Assembly (NCBI GenBank): GCA_001692895.1
Contig: KV748217.1
Location: 434,001 to 498,000 of the forward strand
Reading direction: 5' to 3'
From: Cenococcum geophilum 1.58
Lineage: Eukaryota > Ascomycota > Dothideomycetes > Gloniales > Gloniaceae
Length of the DNA: 64,000 nt
A program made the translations under genes and the position numbers. The notes under the pieces are model-generated. The model was given only the letters and a program-made list of their open reading frames with translations. It searched no databases and was not told where the DNA came from. Positions 35,674 to 46,571 of this stretch are shown here, piece after piece (the stretch's first letter is position 1; each line of letters begins with the position of its first letter).

Positions 35674-37551
35674 TAAGGCGTAGCTATAGGGGCCATGGAT
35701 AGAAGTTAATTTATCTAACTATGTTACTAGAGGCATTCTGTCTTAATATAATAAAGATAAAGTATTACACCTTATATTATACTTTTTAAAACGACTAAGC
35801 CTAGCTAAATATAACTATAAGATTTACGATAAAGAATTACTAGCTATTATTAAATATTTTAAATAATGGCGACTTAAACTAAAGGGCGCCGGATTTCTAA
35901 TTAAGGTCCTTAGTAACTATAAGAATCTATAGTACTTTATAAGAATTTATAGTACTTTATAACTATAAAATAGCTAAGCTATTATTAGGCCCGCTAGTTA
36001 GAATATCTATCTTACTTCTAATTCTTAATTACGTATCGCCTAGGCGTCTAAGGCTAGAAGCCTAATGCCCTAACCTAACGCTCGTAAGACGCGCCAGTAT
36101 TAAAAGAAGCGCGCTCTTACTAAAATTAGACCCTGCTTTATCCCAAACTATTTATAGTATACGTTCTTAAAATAACTAATTAATTAATTAAATAGATTAT
36201 AATTAATAAATATTTAAATAATAAGTTTATTTAAGAGACGCTTAAGCTAATATAAGATGGCCTTAGACGTTCTAAAAAGATTTCTTTAAGTAAATGCGAA
36301 GCTCGTGGAAATCGCTTATACTACTAAAACCGCTTAGTTATACCTAACTATAACAAGCTTAAGCTTAAGCTCCTTAAATATATATATAATCTACTAGTAG
36401 CCGGCCACCTAGGCCGAGGGAAAACCTTAGATCTACTCTAACGGAAGTACTATTAGCTAAATATATATAATATAATATAAAGGTATATCTCTAGCTACTA
36501 TATCTACTAATAAGCTAAAGCTTTACATAAAACGTATAAAGGCCTTCTTAAGCTACTACCTATTCTAGATCAAAGATAAAAGGATATCTTAATTAACTTT
36601 ATTATTAATCTCCCTGTAAGTAAAGGCTGTATAAATATTATAGTAGTTATAGACTAACTATCTAAGATAAGACACTTAATCGCCTGCTCTAATATATTAA
36701 TACTTACCGTCGCCTAATTATTCCTAAACTATATATAGAAACTCTACCAACTCCCTAAAACGATTATCTCTAATAAAGGTAACTAGTTTATCTTTATATT
36801 TTGGAAAGAACTAACTACCTAACTCTGTATTAAAGTACTACTATCTATTATATACTATCTAGAAACGGATAACTAAATTAAATATATAAATACTGTAATA
36901 GAATAGTATATTTAAATATATACGTTATACTTATAGGATAACTAGATTAACTAGCTTATATTTACTAAGTTTACTATAAATAATTCTATCTTAGAAACTA
37001 CAAAGGTCTTCCTATTCCTAGCTAACTACGGCTAGCATCTATAAATAGATTTTAAACCCTTTAGTAATGTTCCTTGCCTCGCTTATTACGCCTTATAAGT
37101 TATAAAAGTAAATAAATTTATAGAAAAGATAGAGGAACTATAATAGTTCCTTACTAACGAGATAATATAGGCCCAATTTATCTATAAAGCCGTAGTAAAT
37201 AAAATCCGAACCCTAGTACCGGCCTATTAAATTAGTAACTTTATCTAGCTAAATATAAGAAATCTAAATATAAAACGACCTACTAAGAAACTTAATTAAA
37301 AGAACGCTACCTATATAAGGTTAAGAAGGTTATTTCCTCTTACGCCTACTAGCTAAAGCTCCTTAATACGGTTAAAATCTACCCTATATTTTATACGTTA
37401 GCCTTTTACCCTACTACCTCTATATTAGACGCCCTGCCTAAATAAATATAGGACCCTCCCTTACTAGTTAAAGTAGATAGTAAGAACGAGTACTTTGTTA
37501 AAAGAATTAATAATATTAAGTATAATAAACGAAAACGCTAAAATATATACC

Positions 37552-40500
37552 CAGTGTGTCCAACAGTTAGCTTAGCTGCGAGCTTGAGGAAAATAGCTGA
37601 CTGACTGCGTCAATTGGATCGCTCGCTGTCCGCTCACTGTTGGACAACGTAAGCTGACTGTTAAGCTGTCAGCTAGCTGTCCCAATTAGGAAATTTGTAT
37701 AGACTTTATAGTGTTTCATTTCGGATTTTTGGCAGCACCTCTTTATATACAAATATTAATATTGCCCAATTAAAATTTAGCCCTAATTTACCTAATATAG
37801 TATCTAAATATAGCCAAATTCGTCCCGCACCCGTAAAGGCTTAAAAGGTAGGTAGAATAGTTAGTAGTGAGGACTCCGGAGGCTCTATTTCTATATTAGA
37901 TTTAGTTAAATATAAAGCTTTATTAAGTACCTTACCAAGCTACCTTTTCTACCTCTGTAGTTGGCTTATAGCCAGTAAGATTAATATTTAAGCTTGTTAA
38001 CTAGGGTGTAGTTAAAGCTCCATTGGAGTTAATGCAGTCGATTAAACTGCTTAATAAAAGGCCTTTAATTAACTACTACTTCTAATATTGATTTGCTTTA
38101 ATCGTGTCGGCCAAGAGTCTATTACGCTTATTAGTAACGATCTTTTTAGCTTAACTAAAGGCTCGTTTGTATGCAGAGCTTATCGCTAGTATAGAGAATA
38201 TATTAAGAGTAATCTTAGTAAGCGTTGGATAAAGGATTTGACCGATTTTAAGCCACTATTTAAGAGGATTAGGAACGACGTTGTTCTGCTTATTGCCGTT
38301 ATTAGAACGGATTTTGATAAACTTAAGGCCTGTATTATAGTAGCGGTTAAGCTTACTAGCGAGCTTAATACGCTTTTAATTGCGCTTTAAGGAAGTAAGG
38401 CTTTTATCTATAACTAAGGACTGTGCATATTTATCAGCTAAATTGTTGTTAGATTTATAAGGAACCTTCCTACATTATGGCTTAGCTAGTTCCTTATCTT
38501 CCTTATCTACTTACTTATTAATATAGTTATTAAATAGAGTCTCCATGTACTGCTCGGCGTGCTTCCACTACTAGGGCTACCGTTTCCACTTATTGCGAAA
38601 GTAGGCGCGTTTAAGAGACGGATAAAGAATTACTGCAGTAAAATAATAAGGGCTCTCGACCTTTATTTTATTAAAGTATTTATTGATCTTTTTAATAGCT
38701 ATATTAACGCCTAATTTAAGGAAGGAGTCGCATTCGTTTTTAAGGCTTAGCTAAGTCCGCTAGAGGATTTAATAGAGGAGCTCTATATTAGTAATTAACT
38801 CCTATAGAGCGCTATATGAGCCTTTAATACTAGGACTATTAGCGTTGCCTTCTATGCGCTTAGTAGCTAATATAAAAGGCTTTAGGATCTTAATAAGCTG
38901 CTCTGCCTGCTGCTAATCTTTATTAGTAAGCGCGTCCTAAGATAGATTGTAGCTATTATTGGCGGGCTTCCTCTAAGCTAGTAGATATTTGTTAATTGAT
39001 TTGCGAAGAAGTAATGTACGGCGGAGTATAAAGTAGGTAGAATTCCACTAAACGCCTCTATCCTTAATGAGCAGAAGCTCTGCTTAATTAAAAAGATTGT
39101 CCTTAATATAGGCCTTAGTTTAGTTCTTAGTAAAGTCCTTACGGCGTTTTGTTGATTGTATGATATATTTAATGATATTGTAAAGCTTGCCTATGAAGCC
39201 TCTTTATTATATCAGATTAAATTTAACGTGGTTGCTCGCGCTAATTATTAAGCGTTTAAGCTTGCTTATGCCTTTGCCGTATATTAAAGCCTTAACAATA
39301 AGGTTGATGATATGGCTAACGCACTAAAGCCGCTCCTTTTTGGCCACTAAGAGGCTTTATAAGAGGTAGTTGTAGAGCTTATTATTATTACTAGCGTTAT
39401 TAGTTATTAAGGAGCCAAGCTTATAATTAAATTAATACTTTTGAATTACCGACACTAGGGCCGTTGCTATATTCTTAGTAGAGTGTAATCCTCATAGTCG
39501 CGGAAGGCCTAAAAGCACTAATTAAAGCCTTTTACCTTTGTTAATAAAATAAGCCACTATACCAAGTAGTGATATTCTGTTTGTAGATATCCAGATATTA
39601 TAGGTAAGATTAATTTTACTAAGTGCGGTAAGGAGGAGGTTTTTAATATTAACGCGTCGCTGTTTAAATGCGGTTTTGATTTAATTACTTAGTAATATAG
39701 GCGCCTTTGTAAGATAGTCTTGGATCTAAGGACGGTTAAATATTAGTAGAGTGTGTGTAGAAGGACTTGTAGCTTAATAAAAGGTAATATCTTGTAGAAT
39801 TGTCTAATTAATATAGGCTTGAACGTAGCTAGCTGCCTAGAATGGCTGGCGTTTATAACTGCTAGCGGAAGCAGAAGCAGAAGCTTCTGCAGCTAGTAGT
39901 CGTATTCTACTACTGTGACTTTTAGGGTTAATAGTAAGGTCATGCTTTAATTTTAAATGGCTGTTAATATAATTGTTGCTGTTAATTATAAGTAAAGCAC
40001 CTGGTCTTTAAGCTAAATAGTAAAGCTTATATAGCTAGAGCCTTTTTTTACCTAAAGGGCTGTCCTAAAAAAGGTCTGCCCTATGCTTCTATATTGGTGA
40101 TATAGGAGCTTTACTTAATAGCAACCGCTTATTAGTAACTCGGTATCTATATTTGCCAGTAAGCTTACCGTATATTATTAGGTAGAGATTGCCCTAATTA
40201 ATAGGAAAGATACAGCCGTAGTTCTGGTTAGCTAGAGGAGGCTCTCGCGATATAGAATTATTTTGATCGCCTAATTCGGTATTATTGTTAATTAGAAGAG
40301 GGGAGGAAGTAGTTAATCTATAAACCCTACGCGGTACTAGAGTTAAGTAACGCGTAGATTGTGGATTTAATAAAGAAGTAGAGGAAGAAGTAGAGGAAGA
40401 AGTAGAGGAAGAAGCTCTACTGCCTAGTTAACGCGTAAAATGTAATATACGTTATATTTTATATAGGTGGTATAGGGGAATGGGCTTACGGCGCGCAGTG

Positions 40501-40779
40501 GAGATATTGGGGAAAATGCTTTATTTACTATGGCTAAGTAAGAGATACCTATGGGTTTCTTATTGCTTGGCGTATAATCTCTATTAAAGATTTAAATATC
40601 CTTAACTTCTACTAAAAGCTTTAACTTACTACTAAATCTTACTATTAAGGCAACGAGCTGTTAGCTAGCTGCAGTCTTATAGCTAACTGACTGTTATAAC
40701 TCTATAAGCTCGCTAACTGCTTACGTTATTAGCCTCTTGGCAGCGACGCTGGCAGCGACGCTAACTCTTAAACACACTG
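37552..40779 (-). mobile_element. hAT-superfamily DNA transposon F, complete ends, RIP-inactivated
   Basis: Ends CAGTGTGTCCAACAGTTAGC (37552) and the complement CAGTGTGTTTAAGAGTTAGC (40779) are imperfect inverted repeats. A perfect 8-bp TSD TATATACC lies at 37544-37551 and 40780-40787, the hallmark TSD length of hAT. Deleting the 3228-bp element plus one TSD restores the chromodomain frame (NIYLTKWKGF) of element E. Confidence 0.95.
37950..40450 (-). pseudogene. hAT transposase, Restless-like, RIP-inactivated
   Basis: Read on the minus strand, a hAT transposase is recognisable. It shows a Ser/Thr-rich N-terminal stretch from a 12-bp repeat (GAAGAAGTAGAG, about 40375-40420), an STNRISLLG-like block near 39580, an ITNNAS block near 39400, and a WNSTY motif near 39050. 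The C-terminal dimerisation region near 38280-38120 has YPTLTKITLNIFSI and a KKIVTNKRN tail. Length and order fit fungal hAT proteins such as Restless. Many TAG/TAA stops and lost His/Asp residues make it inactive. The N-terminal boundary is approximate. Confidence 0.85.
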
Positions 40780-41188
40780 TATATACCTTACGAAATGGAA
40801 AGGCTTTATTAAGCCCTTATAGGAACCCGTTAACTCTATAGGACTTATATAAGCCGCAGAAGATTTTTATAACCTCTATTTAGAACTACTGCAGCCCTAC
40901 CTTGCAGAAGCTTAAGTTTAAAGGGGGGGTACTATTATAGGACACCCCTATAACACCTTATATACGTCTACCTATTTCTACTAACTTAGTAACTAGAGAC
41001 TAACTATAAGATAGTAATTTAATAGTAACCTACGGTAATCTAATGGTAATCTGCTATATTCTACTATATTCCACTAAGTTTTACTAAGTTCTACTAAGTT
41101 CTACTAAATCCTATTAAGTTCTGTTAGGACTACCACCTAAATCCTATTCTACTTTATATATATATTAACTAAGTAACTAAGTCTACGA

Positions 41189-41620
41189 TAACGTAGTCTG
41201 CGGGCCAATAGGCCGTGTGGGTAAGTGGGCTACATTAAAACCTCACTAAAAATTAGAAAATTTATACCTTAGTATCTTAACGACCACTTAATAATAAATT
41301 CTAATAATTTAGATTTAGACTTTTATATATACTCTGCACCTTCTATTAAAGTTGCATAGTAAATAGTTTAGTAGTTTTTAAGATATTAAAATTTAGGAGC
41401 TAAAACAAGGCTAAGTTACTATATCTTAAAAACTACTAAACTATTTACTATATAACTTTAATAGAAGCTATAGAGTATATATAAAAGTCTAAATCTAAAT
41501 TATTAGAATTTATTATTAAGTGGTTGTTAAGATATTAAGGTATGGATTTTCTAGTTTTTGGTGGGGTTTTAATGTGGCCCACTTGCCCGTATGGGCCTAT
41601 AGGCCTATAGACTACGTTAT
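41189..41620. mobile_element. Near-palindromic MITE or foldback element, about 434 bp
   Basis: Left arm (about 41189-41386) and right arm (41421-41620) are inverted copies around a 34-base loop. The outer ends ACGTAGTCT and AGACTACGT are flanked by TA on both sides, suggesting a TA target site as used by Tc1/mariner-pogo elements. In the aligned inner arms (41219-41386) about 14 differences are transitions and one is a transversion. It has no coding capacity. A transcript would fold into a hairpin of nearly 200 bp. Confidence 0.8.
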
Positions 41621-41621
41621 A

Positions 41622-42112
41622 TACCCTTTCTTCCTATTTTCCCACCTTCTTTCCCTACGCAACGTCTTGACTTTACCACACAGTTTATGTACGTAGCTTA
41701 ATAATATCTACTTTGTTATATATTATTATTACTTATACTCGCTCTATGGTAATACCTACTTATAGCTATTATATGCACCTTTCGCCTTAACCCGTATCTC
41801 TTTATATAATTAAATAAGCTTTATAGTTTTCTAATCTCTATATATTAGAAAAAGCTAGTTATTAAAAGCGGTTTTATAATTATACTATAGTTATTCTAAG
41901 AAGATATTCTCTATTATATAATAGTTGCCGTTAATAAAAGCCTTGCTATCTAGAATAGGTACTAGAGTTATATACTCTATCCTTTTATAAGAGAGAATAT
42001 TAACCGCTAGTATATATAGATATTTAATATCCGCGTTAGAGTTAAATATACTATTAATCGTAATAGGATATACGTATTAAATGGCGTCCGTAATAAAACT
42101 TATAGATATTTA
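41622..42112. repeat. Unclassified AT-rich degraded repeat, left part
   Basis: RIP-like TpA-rich sequence right of the MITE, probably part of element E's LTR and then an unknown repeat. No domain recognised. It ends with ACTTATAGATATTTA, duplicated at 42691. Confidence 0.5.
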
Positions 42113-42690
42113 GTAGTAATTCTTGATTAACGTCTGATACGGATCCTATCTAGGCCCACGCAGACTACTCCGTCACAGGGGGAAAACTTGTAATTTACAG
42201 GAAGAAAACCCTGCAGTTTNGGGGAGGAAAAACCCTATGAGCCACCTCAGTAGGATGAAAAACCCCGGTTTGCCATGTCCGTCCNTAGCGGCGGCCCTGC
42301 GGGCCTACGGCTACGTCCTGTCCTCCTTAGATGTTCGAACTCCTTGGGAACCACTGCTTCCTTCTCTAGCTTATCCCAGCTAGGGTTCACTACGTCCTAG
42401 CTAGGCCTTGCCGTTCGATTGCTGTACACTTATGGTTGTGTTCCGTATTTTAACTACCCCCTGTATGCTATCTCTTGTTGACTATTACCATATACGCCAT
42501 GCCTTCCCCCCCCTAAGGCCTATCGAAGGCGTAAGGGGGATTCATCCATAAACTACCACTATACCAAAAGGCGAGCGGGACGTGTGTGCCTGAGTATCTT
42601 TTGTGCCTAGGCCCTAGTCACTAGGCCCTCGCCAAGGGTCACCACTCCTTAAGAGGAGACAGGAAAACCGTACGGTATTGTCCAGGCTGT
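42113..42690. mobile_element. 578-bp insertion flanked by 15-bp direct repeats; possible SINE
   Basis: ACTTATAGATATTTA occurs at 42098-42112 and again at 42691-42705, exactly flanking a block of much more balanced base composition. Direct repeats of 15 bp are typical of LINE/SINE target-site duplications. On the minus strand near 42560 TGGTATAGTGGTAG resembles a tRNA-type A box and D arm, followed about 50 bases on by a CGCCTTCGATAGGC hairpin resembling a T arm. The A box is about 120 bases from the presumed 5' end, which is unusual. I am confident of an insertion and only weakly of a tRNA-derived SINE. No ORF of note. Confidence 0.55.
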
Positions 42691-42705
42691 ACTTATAGAT
42701 ATTTA

Positions 42706-43922
42706 CTTTTAGAGGTTATTAAACCTATTTCTAGCTATATTAATAACCTTATCTAGCTTAAGTTAATAGGTACTATTTAATATTAACTACTTAAGGTCCC
42801 TTTTAGGAATATATACTCCGTATAAAAAATTTCCTATAGTATATAAAGTAAACTTACTAATTTCGCCGATAACCTAATATTAAGTCTTTTAACAATAGTT
42901 AAAGTTATTATAGATAATGCAGATATTATTATAAATAGATAAAACCTTAATTAGTTTCTTAAGGGGTATTAGCGCTAAAAGGGCTAGTAAAATTAATAGA
43001 ACTTTTCTTAAAACGTTTAGCTGGCCTGAGCTTTTTAGTATTACGAGCCTTATAACCATTAATTAGACTAAGGCTATATAGGAAAAATAGTATATAGCGC
43101 TTTATACTAAGCGCCTAAAGATATAAACTAAGTAGATAGGCGAAACTATTTATAAAGTTTTAAGCGAACCCTAGAAGGGATATAGAGGTAACTATAACTA
43201 TATTTCTCTCTATTTAATATAGATATCCCCTTAACAAGCTAAAATAGTAGCAGACTATACTACTAAACAAACTTAGCTATATTTTTAAGATTAATATTCT
43301 AAAACTCCATATCTAGAGTCTATATATTAAAGGGGCCGCGTTATAATTATAGTTAGTAAAGCTTTTTTTAGATATAGCGGATAGTATAGGTTATTAGCGT
43401 TATATATATATTAGCCCTATTAATATTTTTTTTTTATATTTCCTTATCCTCTAATAAAGGAATAAGTAGGTCCCTTACTTTCTTCTTCCTTTTATTACCT
43501 TTATACTTATTCTTACCTTCTAAGTACTTAAAGGCTAGCCTATAAAAAAAATAGCCTTATTAACATATAAGGTCCTTAATAATATTAACTTTTTCTTCCT
43601 TTAATGTCTTTATCTGCTAGAATATCCGCTGGCTATAGAGAGGGCTAACGGCGTAGTTATAAGCGTTTAGTGTTAGTGTTTACTGCGCGGCTTAACGGTG
43701 CAGAGGTAGAATTAGGACCTCTATAGCGATAAATTCCTCTTAATATTGCGGTTGTGTATAAGGAGCTAAAGATCTTATAACTTATAGAGTAGGCTTTTCT
43801 CTATAATTTAGTGTAATTTTTATATTAATAGGTATTGTAGGAGGGTAGATCAATTTTATTAAAGTTAATAAGGTCTTCTTATATAAACCGTGTTTAGGTT
43901 TTCTATAAATCTCGCCAAAGGG
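42706..43922. repeat. Unclassified AT-rich degraded repeat, right part
   Basis: TpA-rich, stop-filled sequence with weak protein-like stretches on both strands but no family I can name. It ends abruptly at the start of the GC-balanced gene island near 43.92-44.02 kb. Confidence 0.5.
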
Positions 43923-44021
43923 CCTCGGACTAAGAAAACCGATTACCGTCCTAAATCAGCTTAGCGGACGGTGCGAATATTCCTATATCCGCAATCGATT
44001 TCTTAGTCTGAGCTTCTGAGG
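43923..44021. repeat. Imperfect 99-bp inverted repeat at the island border
   Basis: CCTCGGACTAAGAAAACCGATT at the left pairs with the complement of AATCGATTTCTTAGTCTGAG plus CTTCTGAGG at the right, with a 6-base indel. An inner hairpin CCGTCC/GGACGG lies at 43946-43971. It marks the switch from RIPed to unmutated DNA. It may be a mini foldback element. Confidence 0.65.
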
Positions 44022-44535
44022 TCATGCGGCTCAACAATACTGGATTGGACTATCGTTGGGAGATTGCGATCCAATTAGTTTGGCACCGATTGCTGCCCAT
44101 CCTGAATTAAAAGGAAGCATTAAGCCCGCGCATGGAAGAAGAACCTAAAACTTTACTTTCTTCATATAACTGAAAATGACGTCGGCGGCGCATTATTAGA
44201 TATAACAGTCGCGCGAGGTGAGACCTCTAACTTTAAAGAGGCTATATCGTGAATCGCAGGTAAAAAGCCGAGCATCCGCGAGAGCCCTGTCTGAATGCCC
44301 GGTGGCTTGGGTTGGGGGAAAGTGCGTATTAAATGCGCGCTGCTGTCGTTTTATTGCAGCTTCTCCGCGACATGCACTAGTTCCTAACTGGAGATTACGG
44401 CAACCTCAATATGATAACACTAAAATAGGAATAGTGTCCTAGCTCTGCCACCGCCACCGCCCCCCATCGGGGCAGATTTATAGCCACTTCATGAACCCAG
44501 AATAAACCTTTGTATTTTATGGCAAACCCTATCGA
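44022..44535. other. Intergenic, no gene seen
   Basis: GC-balanced, non-RIPed sequence. The open frames here begin with GTG and show no family signal. A CRE-like TGACGTC lies at 44177-44183 and a CCACCGCCACCGCC run at about 44448-44461. Probably upstream sequence of the decayed gene that follows. Confidence 0.5.
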
Positions 44536-46571
44536 TTGTCTGTCGGTGGAAATTGCTCTCTTGAGCCTAAGCAGCCAAGCATCAACACATCCAGCCCGAA
44601 CATCGAGTCGGGTGAGTCACGGCCTAGCAGAACTCTAATACTTAAGCATGAGATCTCCATAACACAACAATTGGCATTCATATGTGCCTACTCTGATGAT
44701 CCCCTTCATGTCCTGGCTATCTGCTTGAGGAATCAACTCTGAGAAACTGTCTCAGTATTCGCTTTGCCACGAATACTGCGAAGCATGAGGCTCTCTCATC
44801 GATGGATTGACAGATCCTGCAGAATGAGGCAGTGAATGGTTTGATCCCTCGTCAAAAAAAAAACTCTATACCGCCAACCAGCTAACCACAGTCAAATGCT
44901 CTACGAACCGTGATGCTCTCTTTAGGACGGTGGTGGCATTAAACCACGGGCGGATTTTGTCTCGCATTCAATCTCGACACGCGGGCAAAAGGCAAGGCTC
45001 CATTGCTCCGGAGGCTTAGAGCTGCCAAGGAGCCGTTGCGGGGTTCCTCGATTTGCACTACTCGAGCTCAAAGCCTAGCGGGTGATGTAGATGATCTTCA
45101 GAGGCAGTTTGGCCGCCTAGAAGACATAGACACTCTTGAAGCGCGGTCTTCTAGGTCGGAAGAACGCCTACTTGGTCTGGTCAATGGCATTCAGTCCATT
45201 CTCCTACAGTGCGAGCCGGATCTTAAACTTATCCCGTATACCCCCGGCCTTTGTAGTGGAAACGCAACTGAGTCCTTAATAGGCCGCCTGAGGAAAATAA
45301 GCCATTACGTCAAAGCCTGCGACGAACTTCTCAGAGCTGCTTGCAGGTACAGAATATTTTCGAACATCGCTGTTGAGTTCATTAATCTTCAGCAAGGTGG
45401 AAGGCGACTTTCCATAGGTGCATCCGATATCGATGAGATTATCGAGGCCAGTTGCACAAGGGAGACATCGTCAAGAATCTCAAGTCGCTGCCGTAAATCG
45501 ATTTTAAATATACAAGAAAGCATCAAGGCACGGCTACGTGAAACATCAAGGTCACATGCCGAAGTCCAGCTCGTCCTCTACTACGAGCATGATGCTAGAC
45601 TCCTGCGACCTCGCCTAATATACTCAACTTAAAGCGCCTGCTACCTGTGCCACCTCCTTCTCCAAATTCACGGCCAATACCGCATTCCCAGCACCCACGG
45701 CAAACTGTACGATACCTGGAAATGGCCCGCGCCGATGCAGCTTCCCAGCCGTAGCGGAGCTACAACGTCTGTTACCGAAATTCAGCGACGCCATTGACCG
45801 CAATATACGAGAGTGTCTGAACGCCGCAAGGGCAGTGAGGCGAATCAACCCCTTAGAAAGTAGAGTGGACATGCTCGCTGTGATAACGCCGTCCATTCTA
45901 TCTTCCATCTCGCGACACTCCCGCAGCGTACGCAGTCGGGCAACGCTTCATCAAGAGCTTCAAGGAGATGTCGATATTGCGCTCCTGGATAAAGGGGATG
46001 CTGGTGACGGGTTCTTGACCTCGAGCACGATGACCGTTAAACTTTCACCCCAGCCATCGGGCCACGAGTCGACACGCCGTTGACGAGTCCGATGGTGGGC
46101 GCAGAAGACTTGGTGTCCTGCGGTGGAACTGTCACCGACGATGAGAAGGCTGGTTCCAGAGGTAGTTCTGTGGCGTCGCATGGGGGAAGAAGTCAGGGCT
46201 TTGGAGAGGTGCAAATCGGGCCTTTGTGCTTACAATAAGGCGAGGTTACCAGTTATTCATTTGATGTGAAGAATGAGTTGCTGCATGTGCACATCCCAGG
46301 TTTGCACGAAGGCTTGCGACATGATATGTCTCCTAGCCAGGGCAGCCGGTTGGAGGGGCAGATACCGTAGGATCAAGGGAAACCGTTGCAATTGGAGGTC
46401 GAGTGTCTCTCTTTTATGCATTGCAGTGAAAGTGGTCGGGCGCAGGTTGTGGACTTGGAAGAGGGTAATTGGGTGGAGAAATCTGCTCCAGAAGGAGTTC
46501 TTTTCTCCGCGGAGGGCTTACTGCTTAAGCAGAGGTCTACCTTACTGCGACTTCGTGTGCGATTAGCTTAG
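44536..46571 (+). pseudogene. Decayed gene resembling the fungal OTT_1508-like deaminase family
   Basis: Protein-like sequence runs along the plus strand but is broken. An N-terminal block at 44536-44742 (AFICAYSDDPLHVLAICL) is followed in another frame by a stretch with a TGA near 44812. A central block at 45003-45629 has HAEVQLVLYYE (about 45558-45590) then RPRLIYST, a TAA at 45630-45632, and in the same frame SACYLC. HAE plus CxxC is the zinc-binding signature of nucleotide/nucleic-acid deaminase-fold proteins, and this spacing fits PF14441-type proteins common in fungi. The frame shifts near 45760 (block to about 46050), shifts back, and has further TAA (about 46239) and TAG (about 46367) stops before ending at 46569-46571. 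The central frame has no ATG (only TTG at 45003). An intron might explain one frame change but not the stops. Function in fungi is unknown; this copy should be inactive. Confidence 0.6.

Larger units (their letters stand above)
35690..42112 (+). mobile_element. 5'-truncated Ty3/gypsy element E, RIP-inactivated; right end uncertain
   Basis: The sequence starts inside RNase H (YNKDKV, KYNYKIYDKELLAI near 35750-35860). It continues through integrase (about 36350-37250, ending near a LANYG motif at 37018-37035) to a chromodomain split by a hAT element at 37552-40779. The rest of the chromodomain is at 40788-40915 (TKWKGF, AAEDFYNLY). A polypurine tract AAAGGGGGGGTAC precedes a 3' LTR from about 40933. 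No 5' LTR, gag or RT is present. It resembles family B in LTR start and gene order but is not a copy of B. Confidence 0.8.
40933..42112 (+). repeat. 3' LTR region of element E (right end not defined)
   Basis: Begins TATTATAGGACACCCC after the polypurine tract, similar to TGTTATAGAACCC of the B-family LTR with TG mutated to TA. It contains tandem CTAAGTTCTACT-type repeats (about 41060-41125) and is interrupted by a palindromic MITE at 41189-41620. Without the 5' LTR the end cannot be fixed. Confidence 0.5.

Noticed and set aside
42550..42575. tRNA gene on the minus strand
   Set aside because: Only a D-arm-like A box and a weak T-arm hairpin are seen; no complete cloverleaf can be drawn. Kept only as a hint of a SINE.
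45624..46214. Minus-strand frames of 94 and 84 aa
   Set aside because: Opposite the decayed deaminase-like gene, whose blocks read on the plus strand.
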